DNA from: Paenibacillus sp. 481
GTDB taxonomy: Bacteria; Bacillota; Bacilli; Paenibacillales; Paenibacillaceae
DNA length: 64,000 nt
NCBI RefSeq assembly: GCF_021223605.1
Contig: NZ_CP075175.1
Location: forward strand, 1,530,001-1,594,000
Direction of reading: 5' to 3'
A program made the position numbers and the translations under genes. Below the pieces are notes generated by a model. That model saw nothing but the letters and a program-made list of their open reading frames with translations. It searched no databases and was not told the origin of the DNA. This document shows positions 8,411-17,614 of this stretch, piece after piece; position 1 is the stretch's first letter, and every line of letters starts with the position of its first letter.

Positions 8411-8479
8411 AAAAAAGAGCGGAACCTCGCTATAACATGTCTGCGTGACATGAATGGTAATAGCTTGCTGTTCCGCTCT
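8411..8479 (-). terminator. gatCAB operon terminator
   Basis: A 10-bp perfect stem AGAGCGGAAC/GTTCCGCTCT (8416-8425 with 8470-8479) encloses an inner hairpin CATGTC/GACATG. On the minus strand it is followed by a run of T, about 40 bp after gatB. Confidence 0.8.
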
Positions 8480-8521
8480 ATTGTGTCGAGCTGCTGTTCA
8501 AATTGTTGTAAAAGGTCTAGG

Positions 8522-9964
8522 TTAAGCTTGCTTCAGGCAATCGATAAGCAGTTGGTTAACGAGTCCCGGGTTGGCTTTACCCTTCGTTTCCTTCATCACT
8601 TGGCCGACAAGGAAGCCAATTGCTTTTTCTTTACCCGCACGGTAGTCTTCTACCGATTGCGGGTTGTTAGCAACAATTTGCTCTACGATCGCTTTGATCG
8701 CGCCCTCGTCGCTAATTTGGACGAGTCCCTTTTCTTCGACGATCGCTTGTGGTGATTTGCCGGATTCAAGCATTTCTTTGAACACGGTTTTGGCGATTTT
8801 GTTGCTGATCGTGCCTTTCTCGATCAGGCCGATCATTTCGCCTAAGCCTTGACCTGTCAGTTTCACGCCATCAACTTCCAAGCCATTGGAGTTGAGGAAT
8901 CCGAGCAGGTCGCCCATGATCCAGTTCACGACCGCTTTCGCGTCGGACGTGTACTGCAAGCTTTGTTCGAACAAGTCCGCCAGCTTCATGGAAGAAGTGA
9001 TCACTTCTGCATCGTAGCTGGACAAGCCGAATTCGGACGTGTAGCGAGCTTTACGTGCGTCAGGAAGCTCTGGAATAGATGCGTGAACGCGCTCCTTCCA
9101 CTCTTCATCGATAAGCATCGTTACGAGATCAGGGTCTGGGAAGTAGCGATAATCATGCGCCTGTTCTTTGCCGCGCATCGAAATCGTACGTCCTTGTGCC
9201 TCGTCCCAACGACGCGTCTCCTGTACAACTTGTCCACCTTCGTCCAAGATGTCCGCTTGACGCTCTTCTTCGTATTCCAAGCCGCGCTGTACACCGCGGA
9301 AGGAGTTCATATTTTTCAATTCCGCACGTGTGCCAAGCTTCTCCTGACCGTGTGGGCGAATACTGATGTTCGCATCACAACGAAGAGAACCTTCCTCCAT
9401 TTTAACGTCGGATACGTCGCAATATTGCATAATCGCTTTCATCTTCTCCAAGTAAGCTTTCGCTTCTTCAGGAGAGGATATTTCCGGCTCAGATACAATT
9501 TCGACGAGCGGCGTGCCTACACGGTTAAAGTCCACCAAGGAACCGTAGCCGCCATCGACGTGCGTCAATTTACCTGCATCTTCTTCCAAGTGCAGACGGT
9601 TGATGCCGATACGCTTCGTCTTGCCGTCCACCTCGATGTCGATCCAGCCGTTTAGTCCGATCGGCTGATCCGCTTGAGAAATTTGATAAGCCTTAGGCGA
9701 ATCGGGATAGAAATAGTTTTTGCGGTCAAATTTGCTGACCGATGAGATCTCACAGTTAAGCGCCATTGCCGCTTTCATTGCGTATTCAACCGCTTGACGG
9801 TTCAGTACCGGCAACACGCCAGGATGTCCTAAACAAATCGGACATGTGTGCGTGTTCGGTGGTGCGCCAAATTGAGTCGAGCAGCCACAAAAGATTTTTG
9901 AGTTCGTATGCAGCTCAACGTGCACCTCTAAACCGATGACCGTTTCATATTTTGCACTCGGCAT
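8522..9964 (-). CDS. gatB: Asp-tRNA(Asn)/Glu-tRNA(Gln) amidotransferase subunit B
   Basis: 480 residues. GatB binds and activates the mischarged tRNA by phosphorylating the Glu or Asp side chain. The N-terminal signature [10 protein letters not shown], the zinc-site cysteines (CGCSTQFG then CPIC), the PGVLPVLN block and the helical/YqeY-like tail domain (LLGFLNSNG... [21 protein letters not shown]) are all visible. The frame is open to 10042, but the ATG at 9964 has a GGAGGAGG ribosome binding site and matches the family N-terminus. It is the last gene of gatC-gatA-gatB, with a 19-bp gap to gatA. Confidence 0.97.
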   Translation of the reverse strand: MPSAKYETVIGLEVHVELHTNSKIFCGCSTQFGAPPNTHTCPICLGHPGVLPVLNRQAVEYAMKAAMALNCEISSVSKFDRKNYFYPDSPKAYQISQADQPIGLNGWIDIEVDGKTKRIGINRLHLEEDAGKLTHVDGGYGSLVDFNRVGTPLVEIVSEPEISSPEEAKAYLEKMKAIMQYCDVSDVKMEEGSLRCDANISIRPHGQEKLGTRAELKNMNSFRGVQRGLEYEEERQADILDEGGQVVQETRRWDEAQGRTISMRGKEQAHDYRYFPDPDLVTMLIDEEWKERVHASIPELPDARKARYTSEFGLSSYDAEVITSSMKLADLFEQSLQYTSDAKAVVNWIMGDLLGFLNSNGLEVDGVKLTGQGLGEMIGLIEKGTISNKIAKTVFKEMLESGKSPQAIVEEKGLVQISDEGAIKAIVEQIVANNPQSVEDYRAGKEKAIGFLVGQVMKETKGKANPGLVNQLLIDCLKQA

Positions 9965-9983
9965 ATGATGAATCCTCCTCCAA

Positions 9984-11441
9984 TTACAGCTGCGGGCGCA
10001 GCTTATGATGCTCCGTATCCTGTTCGAACGCATGCGCTGCACGCAGTACAGTCGCTTCGTCGAACGGCTTACCGATCAATTGCAAGCCGACTGGTAACCC
10101 GTCAGCCAAACCGCACGGTACGCTGATAGCTGGCACGCCCGCCAAGCTCACCGGAATCGTTAAAATATCGTTCAAGTACATCGCAAGCGGATCGTTAATT
10201 TGCTCGCCGATACGGAACGCCGTCGTTGGCGCCGTTGGCCCGAGCAAAATGTCGTAACGTTCAAAAGCTTGATCGAAGTCGCGCTTAATAAGCGTGCGCA
10301 CCTTCTGTGCTTTTAAGTAGTACGCGTCGTAGTAGCCGGAGCTGAGCGCGTATGTTCCAAGCATAATGCGGCGTTTCACTTCTGTGCCAAAGCCTTGGCT
10401 ACGGGATTGATGGTACAAATCAAGCAGGTTGTCCGGATTGTCCGCACGTACGCCGTAGCGCACGCCATCAAAACGCGCCAAGTTCGAAGACGCTTCCGAC
10501 GATGCCAGCAAGTAGTACGTTGCCACCGCATAATCGGTATGCGGCATCGAAATTTCTTCCCATGTTGCGCCGAGTCGCTCAAACACTTGCAACGCCTGCA
10601 TAACGGCCTCTTTGACTTTTGGATCGACACCTTGACCGATATACTCTTTCGGCACGCCAATGCGCAGACCTTTGACATCGCCTGTCAATGCTTCCGCATA
10701 GTTCGGTACGTTAACGTTAGCCGATGTGGAATCCATCTTGTCGTAACCTGCAATAGCTTGCAGCACGTGCGCAGAATCCTCAACGTTCTTCGTAATCGGG
10801 CCGATCTGGTCAAGAGAAGACGCGAATGCGACTAGCCCGAAACGAGATACGAGACCGTAAGTTGGTTTCAAGCCGACCACGCCACAATACGATGCTGGCT
10901 GGCGAATGGAGCCGCCCGTGTCAGAGCCTAAAGAAAAGTAAACTTGTCCTGCCGCTACTGAGGCAGCAGAGCCACCGCTAGAGCCCCCAGGTACACGTTC
11001 CAAGTCCCAAGGGTTACGTGTTACTTGATAAGCCGAGTTCTCATTGGAACCACCCATCGCGAACTCGTCCATATTCAATTTACCGATCGTAACGACATCC
11101 GCTGCTTTCAGCTTGCGGGATACCGTTCCATCGTAAATAGGGTTGTAGTTGTCCAAGAAACGGCTAGCACATGTCGTGCGCAGCCCTTCTGTTACGATGT
11201 TATCTTTAACACCTGCCGGCAAACCTGCCAACATGTTCAATGCCGCACCTTCTGCCAAGCGCCCGTCTAACTGACGCGCCTGCTCACGTGCTGCTTCTTC
11301 GTTCAGCGTCAAAAACGCCTGCACTTGTTCTTCCGTTGCTGTAATGCGTTGATAAGATGCATCGACGAGTTCAGAAACAGACAGCTTACGGTCTGTTAAC
11401 GCTTGTCTTAATTCAGCTAATGTCATATCTAATGGCGTCAC
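9984..11441 (-). CDS. gatA: Asp-tRNA(Asn)/Glu-tRNA(Gln) amidotransferase subunit A
   Basis: 485 residues, full length. GatA is the glutaminase of the GatCAB complex, which makes Gln-tRNA(Gln) and Asn-tRNA(Asn) by transamidation in organisms lacking the corresponding synthetase. The amidase-signature triad is intact: K79 (LPAGVKDN), cis-Ser S154 ([10 protein letters not shown]) and nucleophile S178 ([13 protein letters not shown]). The start is a GTG at 11441 with an AAAGGAGG ribosome binding site. gatC lies 24 bp upstream and gatB 19 bp downstream. Confidence 0.97.
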   Translation of the reverse strand: MTPLDMTLAELRQALTDRKLSVSELVDASYQRITATEEQVQAFLTLNEEAAREQARQLDGRLAEGAALNMLAGLPAGVKDNIVTEGLRTTCASRFLDNYNPIYDGTVSRKLKAADVVTIGKLNMDEFAMGGSNENSAYQVTRNPWDLERVPGGSSGGSAASVAAGQVYFSLGSDTGGSIRQPASYCGVVGLKPTYGLVSRFGLVAFASSLDQIGPITKNVEDSAHVLQAIAGYDKMDSTSANVNVPNYAEALTGDVKGLRIGVPKEYIGQGVDPKVKEAVMQALQVFERLGATWEEISMPHTDYAVATYYLLASSEASSNLARFDGVRYGVRADNPDNLLDLYHQSRSQGFGTEVKRRIMLGTYALSSGYYDAYYLKAQKVRTLIKRDFDQAFERYDILLGPTAPTTAFRIGEQINDPLAMYLNDILTIPVSLAGVPAISVPCGLADGLPVGLQLIGKPFDEATVLRAAHAFEQDTEHHKLRPQL

Positions 11442-11465
11442 TATCGTAAATCCTCCTTTACTGCA

Positions 11466-11753
11466 TCAATCCAGCACTGCTGGAACTTTAAATTGGCCGT
11501 CTTCCTCTTCTGGTGCATTAGCCATTACACGTTCAATTGGAAGCGATGGACGGACTTCATCCTCACGCATCACGTTCTTAATAGGCAAAACGTGAGTTGT
11601 CGCCTGTACGTCGTCCGTATTTAGTTCATTCAACTTTTCAGCATATTTTAAAATGGCGTTCAACTGCTCTGTAAAACGTTCTTTCTCATCGTCGCTCAAA
11701 TTGAGCCGAGCAAGCTTAGCCACGTGTTCGACATCCTGAATACCAATGCTCAT
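11466..11753 (-). CDS. gatC: Asp-tRNA(Asn)/Glu-tRNA(Gln) amidotransferase subunit C
   Basis: 95 residues, the usual GatC length. The family motif EHVAKLARLNLSDDEKERF at the N-terminus and the RxDEVRPSL and FKVPAVLD blocks at the C-terminus are present. GatC wraps around GatA and stabilises the GatA-GatB complex. It is the first gene of the operon, with a GGAGG ribosome binding site and a clear sigma-A promoter upstream. Confidence 0.96.
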   Translation of the reverse strand: MSIGIQDVEHVAKLARLNLSDDEKERFTEQLNAILKYAEKLNELNTDDVQATTHVLPIKNVMREDEVRPSLPIERVMANAPEEEDGQFKVPAVLD

Positions 11754-11798
11754 CCTAACTGTTCCTCCTTACGCCCAGATGGGCAAATTCATCCTTTT

Positions 11799-11827
11799 AT
11801 TATAGCTTAGAAGCGGATTCAACTCAA
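11799..11827 (-). promoter_or_regulatory. sigma-A promoter of gatCAB
   Basis: On the minus strand TTGAGT (11822-11827) and a perfect TATAAT (11799-11804) are separated by 17 bp, 46 bp upstream of the gatC start. A small GCCC/GGGC leader hairpin lies just before the ribosome binding site. Confidence 0.8.
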
Positions 11828-11924
11828 TGAATCACTTGGAACTATATGACATTTGCAGGTGGCGTATATGTGCATGTCCACCTGTTTGTCCAGCATATTG
11901 GCAACTAGAAAAGGTTTAAAGCAA

Positions 11925-11967
11925 AAACACCGGTGCGCCGCGGGCTTTCCTCGCTGCGCCGGTGTTT
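11925..11967 (-). terminator. terminator of the 12003-12383 gene
   Basis: A 9-bp perfect outer stem AAACACCGG/CCGGTGTTT with GC-rich inner sequence is followed on the minus strand by TTTTTGCTTT. It ends the upstream hypothetical gene and separates it from the gat promoter. Confidence 0.8.
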
Positions 11968-12002
11968 CCGTTACAGTACTTCCGTTACACGATATATGTC
12001 GA

Positions 12003-12383
12003 CTAGATCCATGCCCGCAAGTTAACTTGACGGACGAACTCTTCTTGCGTCAATATGTCTTGCGGATCCATTTCTTCCGTGTCTTCCGCTTCTTCGTCAT
12101 TCATTAGCCGCCGGAATAGCTCTTCATTGCGTGTCGCTAGCGCAAAGTCAATGAGCGCCTCCCGCTCGATGCGTTCGACTTCCTGCTGTAAGAGCAAATC
12201 TTCACGCTCAATATCGGAAGCGGGTACAAAGAAGTTGCGATTCGCATTCGGAACTCGAACGACGTAATCAAAAGCATTATCCGCATTGCGGTCATAAGCG
12301 ATAATATAGCCGTAGTCCCCGATAGGCAAATTCTGCTCGAAACGGTCGGCAACGATAAGCACTTTCTCTCCCAAAGGATGCAT
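12003..12383 (-). CDS. conserved hypothetical protein, acidic helical C-terminus
   Basis: 126 residues, family not recognised. The N-terminal half (about 1-55) looks like a small beta-barrel (KVLIVADRFEQNLPIGDYGY, YDYVVRVP-like strands), as in SH3-like or ribosome-associated domains. The C-terminal half is a strongly acidic helix rich in Glu (IEREDLLLQQEVERIEREAL). The reading frame extends to 12515, but that extension is hydrophobic nonsense. The ATG at 12383 has a GGGGGC-type ribosome binding site and gives a sensible protein. Soluble, probably cytoplasmic. No function can be assigned; its position near gatCAB is not evidence of a shared role because a terminator lies between. Confidence 0.7.
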   Translation of the reverse strand: MHPLGEKVLIVADRFEQNLPIGDYGYIIAYDRNADNAFDYVVRVPNANRNFFVPASDIEREDLLLQQEVERIEREALIDFALATRNEELFRRLMNDEEAEDTEEMDPQDILTQEEFVRQVNLRAWI

Positions 12384-12612
12384 CGTCAATTGCCCCCTAA
12401 CGCAGTTTCTTATAAATAAGCACGATACGATCAAAAAAATGTCGGTACGTGCTGAAGTTTGTACATATTTTATCGTACTAAAAAAAAGGAGGGCTGTAAA
12501 TGTTACGATCAGCAAAAGAGCTACTCATCTTGTGTGGATGAGACAGCTCCGATCAAATGTCCGTCAGTAATGGACGATGCTAGCTTTGGGCGAGAAGTTG
12601 TACAGGTAGAAC

Positions 12613-14004
12613 CTAATCGTGCTCATCTGTAACACTCGTGATCGTGTACAGTCCATCGGGAGCCATTGTCAGTTTCTCGCAGCCGTCGTCTGTAATGACA
12701 TACGTGTCCTCAATTCCGACCACGCCGCGACCTGGAAACGTGAACTTTGGCTCTACAGCGATTACCATGCCTGGCTGTAACGTTTGTGTAAATCCACGCG
12801 CCAGTACAGGCCACTCATCGATTTCCATCCCGATTCCGTGGCCAAGAAACTTCACTTGGTCTGCGCCATAGCCCATAAAATGAGCAGACAGTCCCGCTTC
12901 AGCAGCCATGTTCAATGCGTGCTCGTAAAGGGATTCGCAGCTTGTCCCCGGCTTTAAAGCTGCTTCTGTTGCACGAAGAATCGACGAGGCAACGTCATAG
13001 GCCCGTTGCAAGTCTTCATCTAATTGACCGATAACGAGCGTGCGCGTCTGGTCAATGACATACCCGTCGATGCAGCAGCCAATATCGACCAAAATGGGCT
13101 CGTTCGCCGCAATCGTATGGCAGCTTGCGCCTTGTGGACTCGCAGGCGTCAATCCACGGCCACCTGCTGGGCCGTCGAAATAAGTCGGTTCTGCCGCCGC
13201 AGCTCCGGCAGCTACCATCCCCGTTATAATTTCTTGATTGTATCCGCGCATTCTCATCATGCCAATATGGCCTTGCAATCGTAACGTATGCTCGATATGC
13301 GCTATGAACGCTAACTCGGTCATACCCACTCGAATATGGCGCACCGCTTCTTCAACAGCAAGCTTAGCGGCAGCTGCGGCAGTACGGATACGTTCTATTT
13401 CCGAAGGAGATTTGACCATACGCAGCTCGCGCAGCAGTGTGGAGCCGTCTGTCCATCTGACATGAGGCAGCACTTTCCTTAAACGTTCCCATTGCTGAAC
13501 GGGGAGTACATCGTACTCGGATGCGATTACAGGTTGCTCGGGCTGGCTAGATTCTTCAGATTGGCAGGGCTGGTCGAGATGCTCGGGTTGTGCACACTGT
13601 TCACGCTGCTGCATATCGGGATAATGATAGGCTAATGTGTCCGCAAATTGACGAAACGAGCCTAGTGGCTCTACACGTATAACTGCCTCTTGCTGGGCAC
13701 GCGTGATGCTACGTTTGACGAAGAATATCGGTTCCCCCTCACAAGGTATAAAGGCATAGCCTGTCTGCATGGAACCGGTCAAATAGTATAAATCTACATT
13801 GTGAGTCAATAAAAAACCGTCCAAGCCTTTCGTGCGTAACAGTGTTTGTAAACGCCCTATTCGATCTTGTCGATCTTGGCGCTCTTGGCATTCTCGGTTC
13901 TCTTGGTGTTCTTGGCCTTGGTGCAGGATATCGGCATGCGCGTGAGAAGAAGGGTTGGAATGATTGGATGCGCGATTAGCGAGATGATTGGAATCATGAA
14001 GCAT
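12613..14004 (-). CDS. M24 metallopeptidase (Xaa-Pro aminopeptidase-like) with low-complexity inserts
   Basis: 463 residues. A creatinase/prolidase-type N-terminal domain (RLQTLLRTKGLDGFLLTH, NVDLYYLTGS) precedes the pita-bread catalytic domain. The five metal ligands of M24 enzymes are visible: Asp in LVDIGCCIDGYVIDQTRT (two Asp), His in GHGIGMEIDEW, Glu in VIAVEPKF and Glu in VGIEDTYVI. It probably hydrolyses Xaa-Pro peptides in the cytoplasm. Unusual features are a 45-residue N-terminal tail rich in His, Gln, Glu, Asn and Arg, and a second Gln/Glu/Pro/Cys-rich insert of about 30 residues between the two domains. Both come from repetitive DNA. It lies alone, between terminators. Confidence 0.88.
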   Translation of the reverse strand: MLHDSNHLANRASNHSNPSSHAHADILHQGQEHQENRECQERQDRQDRIGRLQTLLRTKGLDGFLLTHNVDLYYLTGSMQTGYAFIPCEGEPIFFVKRSITRAQQEAVIRVEPLGSFRQFADTLAYHYPDMQQREQCAQPEHLDQPCQSEESSQPEQPVIASEYDVLPVQQWERLRKVLPHVRWTDGSTLLRELRMVKSPSEIERIRTAAAAAKLAVEEAVRHIRVGMTELAFIAHIEHTLRLQGHIGMMRMRGYNQEIITGMVAAGAAAAEPTYFDGPAGGRGLTPASPQGASCHTIAANEPILVDIGCCIDGYVIDQTRTLVIGQLDEDLQRAYDVASSILRATEAALKPGTSCESLYEHALNMAAEAGLSAHFMGYGADQVKFLGHGIGMEIDEWPVLARGFTQTLQPGMVIAVEPKFTFPGRGVVGIEDTYVITDDGCEKLTMAPDGLYTITSVTDEHD

Positions 14005-14063
14005 TAGAACACCGTCCTCTGTGCTTTATGTTCAATGATAGAAGTGTAAGACATATTAAAATA

Positions 14064-14098
14064 CGCTGCACGTTAACGTATCGTTATAACGTGCAGCG
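14064..14098 (-). terminator. terminator of dedA/thioredoxin/MBL operon
   Basis: A 12-bp stem CGCTGCACGTTA/TAACGTGCAGCG is followed on the minus strand by TATTTTAAT, about 70 bp downstream of the metallo-hydrolase gene. Confidence 0.75.
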
Positions 14099-14165
14099 CG
14101 TTTATGAAGGTCATTAAGAGCAGCATACCAACATGCTTATCTCAATGCTTAAATGTGACAATGGG

Positions 14166-14789
14166 TTATACAAATGGGTTATGCGTCTTCTCATAACCGA
14201 TCGTAGTCTTTGGTCCGTGACCTGGGTAGACGGTAACTTCATCGCCTAGCGGGAACAGCTTATTTTTGATGGAACGGATCAACTGATCATGATCCCCACC
14301 TTCCAGATCAGTACGGCCAACAGACCTATGGAACAGTACGTCGCCCGCGAACAAATGGCTGCCATGTACAAAGCTAACACTACCAGGGGAATGTCCCGGT
14401 GTATGCAGCACTTGGAACGTGTGTCCAATCAGCTCCAACGTCTGGCCATGTGTGAGCAAATGCTCTGCTGGCTGCGCTGAAATAGCCGCTGTCATACTAG
14501 GCCACCTCGCGGAGCCGTTCAGCTCGGCGTTTGTCAGCCATTCTTGTTCATTTTTGTGAATATAGACGGGGCAGCCATGGGCTTTTCGTACTTGTTCTAA
14601 CCCGCCAATATGGTCAAAATGAGCGTGCGTGAGCAAAATCGCCTGTACCTTAACGCCTTTAAGCGCTTTTAGCAACTGATCAGGACCAACGCCCGGATCA
14701 ATAACGATCGCTTCGTTAGTCTCCTCATTTTTCAATACGTATGCATTCGTTTCAAACGGTCCTAGAGCAAAGCTTGAAATGTGAAACAT
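14166..14789 (-). CDS. MBL-fold metallo-hydrolase (glyoxalase II-like)
   Basis: 207 residues. The metallo-beta-lactamase motif THAHFDH (H55, H57, D59, H60) is followed by HTPGHSPGS, FAGDVLF and a C-terminal VYPGHGP histidine, so a complete dinuclear metal site is present. Length and motifs match the YqgX-type hydroxyacylglutathione-hydrolase-like subgroup of Firmicutes, which lack glutathione; the true substrate, perhaps a bacillithiol thioester, is inferred only. It follows the thioredoxin-like gene by 19 bp and ends the operon. Confidence 0.88.
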   Translation of the reverse strand: MFHISSFALGPFETNAYVLKNEETNEAIVIDPGVGPDQLLKALKGVKVQAILLTHAHFDHIGGLEQVRKAHGCPVYIHKNEQEWLTNAELNGSARWPSMTAAISAQPAEHLLTHGQTLELIGHTFQVLHTPGHSPGSVSFVHGSHLFAGDVLFHRSVGRTDLEGGDHDQLIRSIKNKLFPLGDEVTVYPGHGPKTTIGYEKTHNPFV

Positions 14790-14808
14790 GTAGATCCCTT
14801 CCTTTCAC

Positions 14809-15375
14809 TTACAAAGCCGACAACACTTCACGCAATTCATTTACGATACGCGCTTGGTACGCAGTGCCCTCACCGTATTGCACCAGCATTTGTTGTTTCA
14901 CGACTTTAAGATTATCTTGATAGTCCGCTGCTTCGCGGTCTGGATTTGCTTGTTTGAAGGCAACCATGTGCGCTTGTACATCAACCGGACGAGGTCCCCA
15001 TTGTGCAAGTACATGTCCGCCTGTATCTGCGAAAATAACGACCGGAATCGAACGTCCACCTAACGTCAGGAAATTGTCCAACGTCTCCGTGAACTGCTCC
15101 ATGATAAGTATTTCCGTAGGGATTTGTGTCGCTTCGAGCGCGCGCAATACGACTGGAACGTTGCGTACGCAATCGCCGCACCACTCCGCCGCAATAATCA
15201 GGCAGCGCAAATCGTCACGGAATTGCAGCGACTCAAAAAATTCGCGCTCCTCATCGCTCGTCCACGCAAACTGATCGGACCACGCTTGAAATTTATCTTT
15301 ATTTTTTTCCATGGTGTCGATATATGATTGCGGAGAAAGACCTTTACCCAAGACGTCTGCTACATTTTTACTCAT
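14809..15375 (-). CDS. thioredoxin-family protein
   Basis: 188 residues with a thioredoxin fold; the active site is WCGDC (C66 and C69), followed by the helix VRNVPVVLRAL and a cis-Pro strand (RSIPVVIFADTGG). The N-terminal extension of about 45 residues is typical of a Firmicute group of thioredoxin-like proteins of unknown partner. There is no signal peptide, so it is cytoplasmic. Its start overlaps the stop of the dedA gene by 4 bp and the hydrolase follows at 19 bp, so the three genes are translationally coupled. Confidence 0.88.
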   Translation of the reverse strand: MSKNVADVLGKGLSPQSYIDTMEKNKDKFQAWSDQFAWTSDEEREFFESLQFRDDLRCLIIAAEWCGDCVRNVPVVLRALEATQIPTEILIMEQFTETLDNFLTLGGRSIPVVIFADTGGHVLAQWGPRPVDVQAHMVAFKQANPDREAADYQDNLKVVKQQMLVQYGEGTAYQARIVNELREVLSAL

Positions 15376-15989
15376 ATTGTATGCTCCTTCCTATGGCGCA
15401 AAATCGTGTATTTAATGACAACATACACGATAAGAAGGGACAATGCAATCAGAATAAACGGTTTGATGTAAGGTGCAGCCGCCTCATCAATTTGTTGCCA
15501 ACGGTCACCAAGCATGTAACCGAGCGTCACAAAAAAGATCGTCCACGGAATGACAGCAAGTGTCGTTAGCAATGTAAAGCGCCATACCGGCATCCGCGAG
15601 ATGCCCGCCGGAATCGAAATGGCATGACGAACGATAGGAACGAAGCGTGCGGTAAAAATGACGCCTGTCCCGTATTTTTCAAACCATTTCTCGGATTGAT
15701 CGATATGCTTTTTTTGAATAAATATGTATTTACCGTACTTCTCCAAAAAAGGCCTACCTCCGTAGCGACCAAGCCAATATATGAACAGCTGCGCGAGTAC
15801 GCCGCCAATAACGCCAAAGCATATCGCTGCTACAACATGAACGGCACCTGTTGAAACGAGATAGCCCCCGTACGCCAACACGATTTCACTCGGAATGACT
15901 TCAAGCATTAAACCAAGCATAATGCCCCACTCGCCTAAACTTTGAATCCAGTCAAATAGCGTGCTAACGATGCGATGTATGAACTCCAT
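15372..15989 (-). CDS. DedA-family membrane protein
   Basis: 205 residues with about five membrane segments. The DedA/SNARE-associated (VTT) motifs are visible: EVIPSEIVLAYGGYLVS near the N-terminus and the arginine block ARFVPIVRHAISIPAGISRM around residues 115-135. DedA proteins act as lipid scramblases/flippases; related Firmicute members recycle undecaprenyl phosphate or affect membrane potential. It is the first gene of the operon with the thioredoxin-like and hydrolase genes. Which DedA subfamily it represents is not certain. Confidence 0.88.
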   Translation of the reverse strand: MEFIHRIVSTLFDWIQSLGEWGIMLGLMLEVIPSEIVLAYGGYLVSTGAVHVVAAICFGVIGGVLAQLFIYWLGRYGGRPFLEKYGKYIFIQKKHIDQSEKWFEKYGTGVIFTARFVPIVRHAISIPAGISRMPVWRFTLLTTLAVIPWTIFFVTLGYMLGDRWQQIDEAAAPYIKPFILIALSLLIVYVVIKYTILRHRKEHTI

Positions 15990-16262
15990 GGCGAACCTCT
16001 TTCCTGTTTTTGTAATTATTTTATTCTAGCACATGGGTGGACATGTCTCCAAAAATTTACCAGACGCATTTAAAGTGCGTGCCTTCAGCAGCTCCGCAGC
16101 CAAGAAGATCGAACAGACGCTACGCGAGGTAGGTGCATATGAGGATTCGTACAGGTATGTAGGACCATGAAAGGACATATACATCACGTATGGACTAGCA
16201 CAACTTGTACAGTGAGAGGTGATCACTTTAGTTGTGAAGGTACGATACGGAGGTGTTGAGAG

Positions 16263-16718
16263 ATGTCTCGTTTTTGGGTCGTGAGTCGCAAACAATGGCG
16301 ACTTGGAACGATTGTATTAGTTGCGATAATGGTGGCAGCTGCCTTTTGGCGGTATGAATCATTGCAGGCGGAGCAAAGGGCAGCACAAGCAGTACCACAG
16401 ACGACTCGAGTTATCCATATGGTAACGGGCGAGTTTAAGACGAAGACGGATAGTGGACAGGAGTTGGAGGTGTACCGATTTGATCCTGGAACTGTGTACG
16501 CGAATGAAGGAGAACGTGTCGAGTTGCGTATTTTAGGTGTAAATGGTCATAAGCATGAGTTCGAGATTGAAGGGCTTAATGTGCGCGGTACGATTGAAAA
16601 AAACAAGGAAACGGTCGTGACGTTCCGCGCTGAGGAAGGCATTTACCGCATCATCTGTCTGAATCATGCTGATGCACGGCATGGCGGACCGATGATCGGC
16701 TATATTGTGATTGACTGA
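16263..16718 (+). CDS. membrane-anchored cupredoxin-like protein
   Basis: 151 residues. An N-terminal membrane anchor (about 13-30) precedes a cupredoxin-type beta-sandwich. Candidate copper ligands form the usual order His (GHKHEFEI), Cys, His (ICLNHADARH) and Met (HGGPM), so it could bind type-1 or a related copper centre outside the membrane. Similar domains occur at the end of nitrous-oxide reductase and cytochrome oxidase subunits. It is not in an operon with an oxidase. The ribosome binding site is GGAGGTG. The 270 bp upstream show no gene. Confidence 0.75.
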   Translation: MSRFWVVSRKQWRLGTIVLVAIMVAAAFWRYESLQAEQRAAQAVPQTTRVIHMVTGEFKTKTDSGQELEVYRFDPGTVYANEGERVELRILGVNGHKHEFEIEGLNVRGTIEKNKETVVTFRAEEGIYRIICLNHADARHGGPMIGYIVID

Positions 16719-16794
16719 TTTATCAGAGCAGCGACGCTCTGGCACGCTTCTGCATATGTTGGGATATAGCCCTGCATAGAAAGGAGCTTCCTCG

Positions 16795-17106
16795 TTGAGA
16801 CCACCCAAAGAGCAGCACGAATCTTCCCTCCCCTCTGCCCGTAAAATTCGCCGTGCTTGCAGCATGGAACTGTATCGCACCGTGAAACGGCTGAATGTAT
16901 GGATACCGGAGGAACTGTTGAAGCAAGGAGAAGAATTGTATTTTAAAAAGGTGATTCACAACTCAGTGTGGATTCATGAAAATCATAAAAATCGCAAAAA
17001 GCTTGCTGATTGGTGGGATGAAGCCGTGAGCGAAGAATTGGCAGCATTGTGGAATGTAGAGCAAGCAAAGCTGTCAGCAAGCTTTCGCCAAGCGTTCGGC
17101 GGGTAA
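16795..17106 (+). CDS. conserved hypothetical protein
   Basis: 103 residues with a TTG start at 16795 behind an AAAGGAG ribosome binding site. It is basic at the N-terminus and has one Trp-rich patch (VWIHENHKNRKKLADWWDEAV). No transmembrane segment or known domain is recognised. Similar short proteins seem to occur in other Paenibacillus genomes, but I cannot name a family. It follows the cupredoxin-like gene by 76 bp and may be co-transcribed with it. A strong hairpin lies 4 bp after the stop. Confidence 0.6.
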   Translation: MRPPKEQHESSLPSARKIRRACSMELYRTVKRLNVWIPEELLKQGEELYFKKVIHNSVWIHENHKNRKKLADWWDEAVSEELAALWNVEQAKLSASFRQAFGG

Positions 17107-17109
17107 TAC

Positions 17110-17143
17110 GAGAAGCCCAACTCATAGTGGAGTTGGGCTTCTC
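17110..17143. terminator. strong hairpin between convergent genes
   Basis: A perfect 14-bp stem GAGAAGCCCAACTC/GAGTTGGGCTTCTC with a 6-nt loop lies between convergent genes. There is no T-run on either side, so it is an atypical terminator or an RNA-stabilising hairpin. Confidence 0.6.
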
Positions 17144-17174
17144 GGCGTGGAATCGCGGAATGATGGGATCGTTG

Positions 17175-17534
17175 TTAACCAATAATGGCAAACGTTTCGA
17201 CACCTGCTGGGATGTGACGCGTTCGGAACAAGAAACCGGCTGCATTAAAGGTACGTATCGTGATCGGAACGTTAGTGAGCGTGTTAATGTTGTTAAAACG
17301 AACGACCCCAAAGTTGTCAAAAAAAGCTGTACTAATTAAGGTGTTACCTACAAAGGCAAGGGCAAAAAATCCGGTTGTGTTGAACGGCACTCCGTTTCTA
17401 TTCACCCAAACGACAGTCAGGCGACTAAAAATGGGCCCAATTGGTGTGATTCTGCTAGGAGCAATGCTCTTGCGAGCAAATGTACTTTTCCCTGCTGGAT
17501 CTTTTCTAGGTGGACGTACTAGCTTCAAGCTCAT
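17175..17534 (-). CDS. hypothetical protein, beta-rich
   Basis: About 119 residues. A basic N-terminal part (KLVRPPRKDPAGK) precedes a run of hydrophobic/Asn/Thr strands (VVWVNRNGVPFNTTGFFALA, RFNNINTLTNVPITIRTFNA), suggesting a small all-beta, possibly surface- or spore-associated protein. The frame is open to 17609; the ATG at 17534 is chosen because GAAGGGG lies at proper spacing. An ORF on the other strand (17260-17583) covers the same DNA but has no ribosome binding site. Family not recognised, and existence of the gene is only probable. Confidence 0.45.
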   Translation of the reverse strand: MSLKLVRPPRKDPAGKSTFARKSIAPSRITPIGPIFSRLTVVWVNRNGVPFNTTGFFALAFVGNTLISTAFFDNFGVVRFNNINTLTNVPITIRTFNAAGFLFRTRHIPAGVETFAIIG

Positions 17535-17614
17535 CTCCATTCCCCTTCCATACGTTGATATAACGTACTTAGTGTATGTATGAGGGGACATGATGGCTTG
17601 AGCAAACAACCTAG

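Noticed and set aside
8849-9655. Long open frame on the plus strand opposite gatB
   Set aside because: It is the antisense of a highly conserved gene, lacks a ribosome binding site and gives no sensible protein.
10395-10835. 146-codon frame opposite gatA
   Set aside because: Shadow of gatA, rich in Arg, His and Cys, as expected from antisense reading.
17260-17583. 107-codon plus-strand frame opposite the small beta-rich protein
   Set aside because: No ribosome binding site; the minus-strand reading has a better start and composition.
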